Shown here in pieces: positions 24,294 through 33,594 of a stretch of DNA of 64,000 nucleotides. How positions within the stretch are numbered: the first letter of the stretch is position 1; each line of letters starts with the position of its first letter. This DNA comes from Carposina sasakii. Lineage: Eukaryota > Arthropoda > Insecta > Lepidoptera > Carposinidae. The DNA lies in contig CP053153.1 of assembly GCA_014607495.2 (NCBI GenBank), forward strand, positions 15,252,001 to 15,316,000, in the 5' to 3' direction. The notes beneath the pieces were generated by a model. The model saw only the letters and a program-made list of their open reading frames with translations, ran no database searches and had not been told where the DNA came from. Position numbers and translations under genes: made by a program.

Positions 24294-26088
24294 GGCCTCT
24301 TCCCGTTATTTGTGCAACGGCAATACTATTTTAACCACAAAAAAGCAGGAGCTTCTAACATAGACAGACTCGTAGATATTCAATTCAGCACTTTGGCAAA
24401 TTAAAACACGTGCTCACGTGCTATTTATTAGCTGATTATTCAAATATAATTTTGAACCTAACAAATGAACCTCCTGGTTTACTAGACACGTTCCTATTCT
24501 AATTCAAATATATTCACCTCATTGTGTTAATTATGTCACGGTACGTGATATTGCAGACGGACGCGGACCAGCCAGCATCGACGCACCGTAGGAAGAGGAT
24601 CGTGCGTGGTGGTGCAGATATATTTTGGATCATAATTATGAATCACGAAACTGAAACTATTTTTATGCAACTTGAGTATGAGTTAGGGTGTGTGTATTCG
24701 TAAAACGGGTTGACAATGTGTGTTATTGGAACGAAGTTCCTTACGGCAGGCTTGGAGGAGATAGGGTGTGCGCGACGAAGAAATGTGTATAGTTAGCGAA
24801 AAAGCGGTTAAATAAGACGTGCGCAGGCGCGACAGTCGTATACATAAGCGAGTAGTGTATAATACCTTTCTCCTTTCTCCCGAAATCACTTTCTTTTCGT
24901 TCTCTCATCCCTTCTCTCTCTATTACTACTCCACCCCGCCAATGCATAGTATACCTGAGATATGAATTCATACGTGGCGAATACTCACATTATAGATACA
25001 TTTTAAACCTCGGGAAAAATAAAATTAAGCACGATTTTTCTCAATTGCAAATTGTGTCGATAGGTTCTACTATTAGCCGATAGGCTACCTGGTGTCGACT
25101 TACCACACCGTTTTTTTCCCTACTAAATTTAATCTACTGCACAATTTAGTACATCAGGATTAAAACTATACCAGGTTCATGTGTTTGTTATAGGTATGTA
25201 ATTTTACTTATTAGTATAGTATACAAATGACATGTAACAAACTGTTATTAGTATGACAGGAAGATGCTGAATTCCACAGTAGGGTGGTGGAAGGCAGCGA
25301 GTTACTACACCAAGTCGTCTCCATGATTTTTTTTATGCAAATAAACGATTTTTGTTTTATTGTTTTTTTTGTTTAATATGGTGCGTGTCTGTCCGTAGTC
25401 GTCCGTTCTGCAAATCCTTATTGTGGGAAGCTAGCATTACAATAAATATAAATATTCACACACTTCACAACACATTGACCTAGTCCCACTTTAAGATCCC
25501 TAAGGTCTTGTGTCGTGGGTACATAAGCGAACGGTATATAATACATAGATAAGTATAGAAACATCCATGACTTTGAAGCAAACATCAATATTCATCATAT
25601 CAATGTTTGCACCTACCGAGATTCCAAACCAGGACCTATGGCATCGCAGGCAGGGCCACTACCAACTACACCAGTCGGCCGACAATGATATATCGTGTAA
25701 AGTATTCTGAAGAAATACGGTGGGAGATCATCATCATCATACGAAACTTGAAAAAAAATCGATGTCGAATGTATAGGTATGTAACATAATAAAAACATAT
25801 CAATAGGCATGACAAAACAGACTGATTAAAAACTATAAGTATCAAAAACTTTGTTGAAGAAATAAAAATACATTCACCGCATTATACTTTACAACTTGTT
25901 GGTAAAAAAATAAATAAAAATATATCAAAAAACGTTAAATAAAAAACATATTTTCGTATTCATTCATTCATTCAACATGGATATCAAATCAAAATAGATA
26001 TGGGAAAAACAAACATTCATCAAAAAACTTATCATTATGTCATTTAGTGCGATAGTTAATCGAACGGAAAACCCGAAAGTGTCCAATA

Positions 26089-26297
26089 ATGGTGTATTCT
26101 CAGTTAATATTTATCCTTTTAATTTTTGTGTTAAACACATCGTCAGTGCCAATATCATGGGCTGTAAATCCTACAATAATCCGCTCAGAAAGACATAGAC
26201 CAATAGAATTAAGCCAGGACGTTCCAAGGCATAGAGTAAAAAAACATAGAGTGTATAAATATCCTAAATTTTATCCTTTATTAACCAACATATGCCC
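26089..26297 (+). CDS. Paralogue 1, exon 1 (signal peptide and basic region)
   Basis: ATG at 26089 was chosen because it directly precedes a hydrophobic signal sequence. The frame would stop at TAA 26299, but that TAA lies inside the donor GTAAGT, so splicing removes it. Confidence 0.72.
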
Positions 26298-26895
26298 GTA
26301 AGTTTTTGAAAATAATATCATTTATTTTGTCAAGACTAGATGCTGTCATACCTTTATTACTAACAGGTAAGTATTAATAAAGCTGACACAATACCATAAA
26401 TCTATTCTGCACTTGTGAATCAGGGAAAACGTGTAATTGTTATCTTGTTTTAATTGGAGACTGGCTTAATCAATGATTATAATGATATTATAATTTTACA
26501 CAATAAATATTTAAATAATGCCAAAAGCTAAACCCGCTATCTTTATTTTTTGTTTGTTTCGAGTCCAATAAAATGCAACCGCCAATCGTTCCGATAACAG
26601 GATGTTGCGTTCAGCTTATTCCCACTCAATTGTAATACTACCTTAGATTTGATTTTTCAGAAACGAAAATCCTGAAGCCTGCAAAGGAAACATGATTTTG
26701 CCGCCAGACGACTCGAAGGTACCAATGGAATTCTTTATAGTTACAAAATTAAATGATGAGCTTACTAGTACTACCAAGCCAGCGGGTCCCACTACCAGTA
26801 CTTCCCCACCCTGGGTGGAAGGTTCACCTGCCGTGCCCAAGTGTGATGGACTCGTCACTTGCAAATCTGTGGATTGGCGCAGAAAAGTTCCCTAG
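26089..26895 (+). CDS. Small secreted protein with C-terminal KC.GLVTCKS..W motif (paralogue 1)
   Basis: Seen: two exons, 26089-26297 and 26661-26895, donor CC|GTAAGT, acceptor TTTTTCAG, phase-2 intron; 147 residues. Residues 1 to about 25 are a signal peptide (MVYSQLIFILLIFVLNTSS). The middle is basic (RHRVKKHRVYK). Cysteines are C69, C77, C131 and C137. The C-terminus reads GPTTSTSPPWVEG, then KCDGLVTCKSVDW, then RRKVP and TAG. The same end is encoded by the minus-strand gene at 40275-41842, also after a phase-2 intron. The RR at 143-144 would, if cut by a convertase, leave the same terminal Trp as the paralogue. I do not recognise the family. Inferred: extracellular protein or peptide precursor; function unknown. 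No TATA box or canonical AATAAA was found close by. Confidence 0.72.
26661..26895 (+). CDS. Paralogue 1, exon 2 (Cys-rich C-terminus)
   Basis: Begins one base before NENPEACKG, upstream of the in-frame ATG at 26692 that might otherwise be taken for a start. Ends TAG 26893-26895. It carries the conserved TTSTSPPWV and KCDGLVTCKS blocks. Confidence 0.75.
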
Positions 26896-27051
26896 AATCA
26901 CTGAAAATAATCCATAGAAAACAATGCCCAGTACACAGCACGTATAATATAGAATATACCTATTAGAAAAGTGATTTATTTGTACACCTACTTGCCCGCA
27001 GTCCGGTGTGGATTACATAATAATGATAAATATGGTTTTATCGTTATATAT

Positions 27052-27400
27052 ATGATGATGATGATCTCCGACCGTATTTCGGTCAAGGCGACCAATCTCT
27101 ACGGAGATTGGCCAGGTACGCAGGAGATATTATAGTGCACAAGTGTGTACGCACACACAGATGCACTCTCTATTCCGTTACTCTGATAGTCCGATGGGAC
27201 GGAAAGCCGACACGACCGGAGAGAGATCAGGCATAGGACCAACGGTTTTACGTGCTTTCCGAGGCACTAGCTAAGTGACAATTTTGCGACATTAAAATCT
27301 GTACATTAAATAAATTCATCGGTACAGGCCCGTGACTGGGATCGAACATACGCTTCCCGCTTGGAAGGTGCACGTCTTAACCACTGGGCTATCACCGCTT
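27052..27400 (-). mobile_element. tRNA-headed SINE family A, full copy
   Basis: On the minus strand the head is AGCGGTGATAGCCCAGTGGT TAAGACGTGC, A-box-like, then TATGTTCGATCCCAGTC, B-box-like. A body of about 270 bp follows. Its 3' end holds a perfect 10-bp hairpin, GCCAATCTCC.../GGAGATTGG type, before a (TCA)n tail. Related copies: 3535-3842, 23722-23930, 29759-30048, and a head-only copy at 58447-58560. Confidence 0.78.
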
Positions 27401-27983
27401 TCTATATAGGTATAATCTTTGGACAACACACGATTTTCTATACTTTTTGTAAAAAGGTACCTCCTTGTGTATAGATTGCTAGGTTAAGAACATTATCCAA
27501 ATATTGACATAGATTAGCATAAGCATATTAGTATGAGGGTCTAAACCTACTTACACTCCTTACAACCTATTCTAGAGATTCAAGATAAAACAGTTATATT
27601 TTTAGCCGACTTCAAAAGAAGGAAAAAATGATGGAGTAGGTCAATTCGACCGTATACCTAAGGTATGTGTTTTTATATTTGCAAATGCATTTACCAGGCT
27701 TATTGTGAGTTTTCACTTTAAACTTCATGCGTTCACATTTCTCGGACCAACAATTACATTATAGCATGATACTAACGCTTATTATTATTAACGTTAACGG
27801 GAATAAGTTTAATTTGATACTCACCTTCAAAGGACTGGTTATGTGGCTCAACAGTGGGTACTTGAACAAAAAAAAAACAAATCGCTCACATACTCGTATA
27901 TGTACAAGTAAGTACTATCATCAAAAATAAGTTTAAGTGGCGGCGTTTGAATTATAATTAATAAAATAAATTAAAATAAGAAA

Positions 27984-28060
27984 TGGGGTAACTCGGTAGG
28001 TTAGAGCGATGCACGGAATGCAAGAGGTCGTGAGTTCAAATCTCACTCGGATAAAAAAAA
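27984..28060 (+). mobile_element. tRNA-like SINE head (degenerate)
   Basis: GGGGTAACTCGGTAGGTTAG AGCG, then AGGTCGTGAGTTCAAATCTCA CTC, then an A-rich tail. It has A- and B-box-like blocks but no plausible acceptor pairing, so it is a tRNA-derived repeat rather than a tRNA gene. Confidence 0.5.
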
Positions 28061-29193
28061 ATCATTTTCTTATTAATATTTATAAAAAAGGGATGTAAGT
28101 GGGTCCGTGCAATGCCAAGTCCATCTCACCTGCAACCTCGTAGTGCACCCTGCTATTTAACCGACGAGGCTCTAACGCTAATAATACCTACTCGTATTTA
28201 GAATACATAACTCGGAAACATTTCCTATTGGATTCGTTACCGGTGGCTAGACAGTTGTATTTGTGCCCAAAAAGCGGCGGTAGCCCCACTCCCACTCCTT
28301 ACTATGTGGGACTTATTCTTATTCTTTACTGTACACAAAACATAACAATAAATAGAAAGAAATTTACAAAAGGAATGCATACAAAGGCGTGCTTATCTCT
28401 GCAAGAGATTTCTTCCAGCATACCAGAAAGCAAAGTGAGACCAAAAGTTATAGAGGTAATGATGTGTACAGAATTAAACTAAGTAACTATAATAAACAAA
28501 AATAAAATATTCATACATAAATAGATACATACAAACTTAATACGCTAACTGCTAAAACGCAAGGTATTAATTGCACACTTCTGTCCAACCTCTTTGATAA
28601 TCAAATGGGCGTGACTATACGTATGAATGTATCTATAAATTCTAATTTCCCCGATGAGCCTTGCCAATTAAGCTGAGTAGGCCTGTTCAGACATTTAAAG
28701 ATCAAATAATCTACATATCATAACATTGGAATGTTGTTCCGCGAAACTGTAGCTAATTGGCATAGACGTGGAATCAATTTCATTTCGAGCCACACCTGAA
28801 CAAACAAACGGAAACAATTAACTAGAAATACATTTTGTTTCGATTGCGAAAGGGTATTCCAAAATCCTTCTCAATAGAAAGCCGGCATTACATATCACAT
28901 TTTATATCACAAATATATTAATTTCCTTTTGTTGTCTGTACGTAATAATATGACAATTGAAGTTGCGAATATTTTTCATAAAACTAAATGCCAATGTGAC
29001 TATGTTTTTATATTTTAAACTGTTAGTACCAGAGCCTTGTTCGTTATATATTATTGACTTTGAATCCATAAGATACACCCTTCTTCATCTTTTCAAGGCC
29101 AAAATCTCTTTCATTCATGACCATATTTTTAACATCACTTCACAGAGATATTTTAATTGACATAGATAGATTTATAAAATTATTAATAAAGAA

Positions 29194-29281
29194 ATGGAAA
29201 AAATTCCTCACCCGGGTGGGAATCGAACCCACGACCTCTGCATTCCGCGTGTCAGTGCTCTAACCACTGAGCCACCGGGTC
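29194..29281 (-). mobile_element. tRNA-headed SINE family B, copy 1
   Basis: On the minus strand: GACCCGGTGGCTCAGTGGTT AGAGC, then GGTCGTGGGTTCGATTCCCA CCCGGGTG, followed by AGGAATTTTTTCCATTTC and a T-rich end. The D and T arms pair well, the anticodon arm does not. Other copies: 49893-49992, 50207-50285 and 61593-61725. Confidence 0.72.
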
Positions 29282-29304
29282 AAATAGATAGATTTATTAC
29301 TTAG

Positions 29305-29450
29305 TCATCATTCTCAGCCCTGGGAAGTCCACCAAACAACTCCCCCAACATCCTTTATTCCGACCGGTCGGAAGCAGCCTGCATCCAACCGACGCCCGCG
29401 ACCTTAGCTAGGTCGTCCGTCCATCTCGCGGGTGGCCTTCCCGCTTATAA
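29305..29450 (-). pseudogene. RTE-like LINE ORF2 C-terminal fragment
   Basis: On the minus strand GRPPARWTDDLAKVAGVGWM, then QAASDRSE, a stop, and RMLGELF. This is the conserved tail of RTE-type reverse transcriptases (GRP..RW.DD....G..W...A.DR..W). Broken and short. Confidence 0.6.
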
Positions 29451-29758
29451 CTTAGTACTTTACGAAAAATGTGTGTAAATTGTCTGAGATGTAAGTAGAT
29501 AACGGTAAACGGATGGGATCGGAAGTCCGACTGTGCAGATCCACGTCGAGCTGTCACTCGGTATATTCGACACGGAGCATATTATACGTATTTATTTACG
29601 TGGACAGACGTAAAAACCCGGCGTTCAGGCGAATATGAAGGAAGAGGATTTACCCTTGTCACACGGACGACGGGCGTGGTAATAACTGCGAGCGAGCGAG
29701 ATAAAAGCAACATCGGCTACCTTGGAGGTTGGTGTGGCATGGAGCATATCATATCTAA

Positions 29759-30048
29759 TAAGATCTCCGATCGTATTTCAGCTAAGGCGACTAATCTCTA
29801 CGGAGATCAGCCAGATACGCAGGAGATATTATAGTGCACAAGTGTGTGCGAAAACACAGGTGCACCCTCTATTCCGTCACTGTCATAGTCCGATGGGACG
29901 GAAAGCCGACACGACCGCAGAGAGATCAGGCGCAGAATTTAATAATTTTACGTGCTTTCCGAGGCATGATCTAAGTGACAATTTTACAACATTAAAATCT
30001 GTACATGAAGTCAATTCTTTGGTACAGGCCCGTGACAGGATCAATGAT
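29759..30048 (-). mobile_element. SINE family A, copy lacking the tRNA head
   Basis: AAGATCTCCGATCGTATTTC AGCTAAGGCGACTAATCTCT at the left through TGGTACAGGCCCGTGACAGG at the right. The open frame across it is a shadow of this repeat. Confidence 0.68.
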
Positions 30049-30765
30049 TAATTGCTAGCTTATGGCCTGAGAAAACCCCCCTGAGTTTATTAATCAGAGA
30101 TGCAATTGATGTTTTCTAGTTAAGCCCCGGATCAGTACTTGCAAAGACGTTTATTAACATAGTAGCATGTCAATGTAGATTCAAGTTTAAAATATTGCAA
30201 AGCGTACTTCATTGCTTATATTTACATTATGACTAAGCACATTCATGATATGTGGGAAAAAAAGTCCCAGAGTCGCGGGCGTCCACTAGTTAGCTCCTAT
30301 TTGAATTTGCTCCACGAATGTAGATACATAGCGACACAGCGGAGAAGACATACTGTCACAAACTCATACACTTACACCGTGCTACTTGTATTTGAAGACG
30401 AGGAATATAGTTACACTAGACATCTTTCGAGGAATATAGTTAGACCAGATATCTTTTTCTAATATAAAAAAGGTGGAATATAGTTATGATTCACAATTTT
30501 TACTAAATTTCTAGCTTTGATTTAGTTTCACCTGTCCCGTTGTCTGTAATCTAATCTTGCAAATTAAATTTGATCCACTTCACCGTTTCCGGTTTCCGAT
30601 TGAAATTTTGCATGCATGTTAAATGACAATGCAATATTATTATGACATAAAGCTAATCTGATGATGGAGCTGGAAGGTGGCCATAGAAACTCCGAAATTA
30701 AACGACGCAACCCCATCGAGTTTAGGCTCGTTTCATTCGATAACTTCATTTTATTAACAAACTAA

Positions 30766-31101
30766 TGGATACCCGCGACTCCGTCCGTGTGGACTACAGA
30801 AAAAAATATATATCGAAATTATCCGGGATTTTCCCGGGATAAAAAAGTAGCCTATATGTTAAGTGGGACCTGTCACAATATATTCCTGAAAACTGCATCG
30901 AAATCAGTTCAGCCGTTTCTGAGATATGCGTGCACAAACGCACAGACAAACAGACAAACCGACAAACAGACAAAAATTCTAAAAATCGTTGTTTTGGGTA
31001 CTATTGCGTTGATAAAGGTCTTCTATAATATTTTTTGTTATATATCTTCCATATACAGACAGGGATCCGTTACATTTTTATTATATGTATGTAGATATAG
31101 A
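30766..31101 (-). mobile_element. Helitron-like element, minus-strand copy
   Basis: CTAATGGATACCCGCGACTC CGTCCGTGTGG at the left (reverse complement of the 3' end). It shares CCTATATGTTAAGTGGGACC and CATCGAAATCAGTTCAGCCG with 19336-19620, and ends TTTATTATATGTATGTAGATATAGA. Confidence 0.6.
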
Positions 31102-31139
31102 TAGATAGATAGATAATAAAAGCTTGTTTAAGTAAGTAA

Positions 31140-31378
31140 AAGTAAAGGCTTCTATGCTGCTCTGGGAGTGAAAAAAAAAACGTATACAAGTCAGTAAAGG
31201 GACAAGAGGGTCTTGGTGTTTTGTAGGCGATGGGCTGACCACCTGTTACTACTGACCGAACTGGTACATCTCAACTATATCCTCAAAATTGGTCAGAAGT
31301 GGCACCATGTGGTTCTATCGGCCCTTGGTGCTCTGCCTACCCCGTAAGGGATAAAGGCGTGATTGTATGTATGTATGT
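31140..31378 (+). mobile_element. Dispersed repeat ending GGGATAAAGGCGTGATT(GTATG)n, copy 2
   Basis: Same blocks as 20040-20296, including TGTAGGCGATGGGCTGACCA and TCGGCCCTTGGTGCTCTGCC, ending in ATGTATGTATG. Confidence 0.65.
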
Positions 31379-31543
31379 TGTTTTTAAAAAGTTTTTTAAA
31401 GTTAAGCTTGGTTACATTTTTAAACTCTAACAATCTTTGGAAACATAACATATACATACATACATACATACGACTGTATTTCCAAAATGGGATTGCTAAA
31501 ACTGCAGGTTTACAAAGACAATCCACAAATTCTTTTAGCATAG

Positions 31544-31905
31544 TGAGGATCATCATCATCACCATCAGCCTATTGCAGTCCACTGCTGGACGTAGGCCTC
31601 CCCCAGGGCACGCCACAAGACTGCCATGAGGGGTATTTGCCCATAGTCCATAGTGAGGATCATCATTATCATCAGCCTTCAGCAGTCCACTGCTGGACGT
31701 AGGCCTCCCCCAGGGCACGCCACAAGACTGCCATGGGGGGTATTTGCCCATAATCACCATGCTGGGTAGGCGGGTTGGTGACCGCAGTTTATATTTTGAA
31801 CTATGCTGTCAACACGGGAGGCGCTGCTGCCCACCTCCCGGAAACCCTTAATCGCCTCGTACGATACCCACGAATTCTACTCTGCCGGCACCATGCGGCC
31901 AAGGA
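31544..31905 (-). mobile_element. Retroposon tail family (GGAGGCCTACGTCCAGCAGT), tandem partial copies
   Basis: The minus-strand 3' end occurs twice in a row. The first is a short copy (31544-31650), the second a longer one (31655-31905) reaching the TGCCGGCAGAGTAGAATTCG block. Consecutive insertion or local duplication would explain it. Confidence 0.6.
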
Positions 31906-31967
31906 TATGTACTCGTAAATGACCAGTGACAATTTGCTGACTTATCGCTGGAGATAATGCACGATCA

Positions 31968-32150
31968 GCCCCATGATTACGTAAAAGCAATAACAAAGCC
32001 GAAGCCGCGCGATCGCGATAATTGAGTGTTTGTGTGCGCGGGGCGAGGTGCGGGGCGCGGGAGAAAACCGAGCGCTCGTTGCGCGCACGCACACACTCTC
32101 ATTTATCGCAATCGCGCGGCTTTGCTATTGCTTTTACGTAATCAGGGGGC
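31968..32150. mobile_element. GC-rich long-hairpin MITE
   Basis: Left arm GCCCCATGATTACGTAAAAG CAATAACAAAGCCG pairs with right arm CGGCTTTGCTATTGCTTTTA CGTAATCAGGGGGC. Pairing continues inward through GCGCGATCGCGATAA/TTATCGCAATCGCGC and ACTCTCA/TGTGTGC runs. The arms are about 70 nt around a GC-rich core, in otherwise AT-rich DNA. The open frames on both strands are a consequence of the symmetry. Confidence 0.75.
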
Positions 32151-32420
32151 AGGATACTAGACGCAGACTAGCATACTCGTATCACCCTTGCGTTGTTGAT
32201 ATCCCAGCCATCTGCACCAAACGTTATGCTAAGTTGTATAATGCGAACAGCTAAGGAATGGAATGCACTTCCTGCCGATGTATTTTCCGAGCACTACGAT
32301 ATTGGTTTTTTAAAGCTAGATTGAATAGGCGCTTTCTAGGCAAACATGTACCATCTGAGGCCGCATCTTGCTTAACATCAGGCAAGATGGCTTAATGTTT
32401 GTCTAGTCATCTATATAATA

Positions 32421-32806
32421 AACAGACTTTAAAAAAAAAAATAACCGACTTCAAACTTTAACTAAAAAGCGATAAATAACGTAACTAATTTATCTACTTA
32501 ATACATAATAAATATCTCAAATTATTTAAATATTTACAACTTAATACCTAATACTTTAACAAAGTCATCTTTAAATATTTATAATTATAGTCTGTTGTGT
32601 TGATGGACGCGCGCGGCTGGCAAAGCTACACACACGGCAAAATACAATACGGTGTAGTAGGCAGGGCACGCGGTAATGCAATTTCCTATTCTTGGTTTTA
32701 CTATGAATTTTAGTCAGTCGGTCAGTTTTCTTAATTACATTTATTTGTTTGGCTTTTAAGTTTTTAAGTTAAAGTTTGAAGTCGGTAATTTTTTTAAAAG
32801 TCTGTT
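32421..32806. mobile_element. MITE with about 45-bp TIRs and TA target
   Basis: Left AACAGACTTTAAAAAAAAAA ATAACCGACTTCAAACTTTAACT; right AGTTAAAGTTTGAAGTCGGT AATTTTTTTAAAAGTCTGTT. TA lies on each side (32419-32420, 32807-32808). Non-coding centre. The ACCGACTTCAAA block also occurs at 27604 and 39340. Confidence 0.8.
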
Positions 32807-32862
32807 TATTTCTCGATTTTTAGTTGTGTTAATGCGTTGTGGATTTAAATAGATGCTAGTTT

Positions 32863-33231
32863 ATACATGGTGATTTTTGGTCGTCAACGTTCCCGAAAAC
32901 TACGTAATCTCCTCATCATCACGATCATTTTTCTCCTTGAAAGCATACCTGGGAAGTGTCTGGTTTTCAAAATATTAGGGTCCAAAGTTGAGTAAATAGA
33001 CTGCGTTTTTCAGCACGAATGCACATAGACGCGCGTATCAAAATTTTTTTTTACGAGAAATAATTAATATCTGTCTTTAAAAAAACTAGCATAAACACTA
33101 GACACTATAAATTTCGCCAGATCAAGTAATTAAAAAAAACCCCAGCATTTTTTTTAGCATAAACTTACTTTATTTGATGTATAGAGTACGTACCCTTCGT
33201 TAATGGTGGCCACAAAAAAACATCCTGTATA
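32863..33231 (+). mobile_element. CAGGGTGATTTTTGG-family MITE, copy D
   Basis: Runs from TATACATGGTGATTTTTGGT to CACAAAAAAACATCCTGTATA. It directly abuts the first unit of the 129-bp array at 33232. Confidence 0.72.
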
Positions 33232-33394
33232 GTTTCCATCGACCAATTGCAGTACTGTCCCCTAACTCCTAACCGTTAAGGAGTTATGTAGCTTGACCAT
33301 CAGCACAGCAGCATCAGATGTTGATTCAAGTAACACATCAGCCCTACACACTACTAAAAAGTTTTCATCAACCAATTGCTGTACTGTCTCCCAA
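33232..33394. repeat. 129-bp tandem array, left part (split by the LINE)
   Basis: About 1.2 units: CATCGACCAATTGCAGTACT, CTCCTAACCGTTAAGGAG, CAGCACAGCAGCATCAGATG. It breaks off at GTCTCCCAA where the LINE begins, and the array resumes at 38384. Confidence 0.85.
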
Positions 33395-33594
33395 AGTCAA
33401 AGTCAAAGTCAAAGTTTCTTTATTTGTAAACATAGGTGTGTACATAATGTAGATGTTACATGGGTATAATAATATGAATCACTATGTTCTGCCTACAATT
33501 GGCGTACAAATATAAATAGTAGGAATGCACCTTAGATATAAAATGTAGCTTTTATAGGGTATTACAATTAACATGCAGCATGCAGCCATATAAA

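Larger units (their letters stand above)
22007..26088. other. Intergenic DNA
   Basis: Contains a MITE (23089-23492), a truncated SINE A (23722-23930) and a GGGGCAATTCT miniature (24049-24293). Nothing else is recognisable. Short open frames near 22699-22998 and 24683-24971 lack splice or start context. Confidence 0.45.
26896..33394. other. Repeat-filled DNA between paralogue 1 and the LINE
   Basis: Mostly SINEs (27052-27400, 27984-28060, 29194-29281, 29759-30048), a LINE tail (29305-29450), Helitron-like pieces (near 30265, 30766-31101), dispersed retroposon tails (31140-31378, 31544-31905), and inverted-repeat elements (31968-32150, 32421-32806, 32863-33231), then one unit of the 129-bp array. 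No host gene seen. Confidence 0.5.

Noticed and set aside
32030..32254. 74-codon GC-rich frame
   Set aside because: Lies across the long foldback element, whose symmetry keeps both strands open; no start or splice support.
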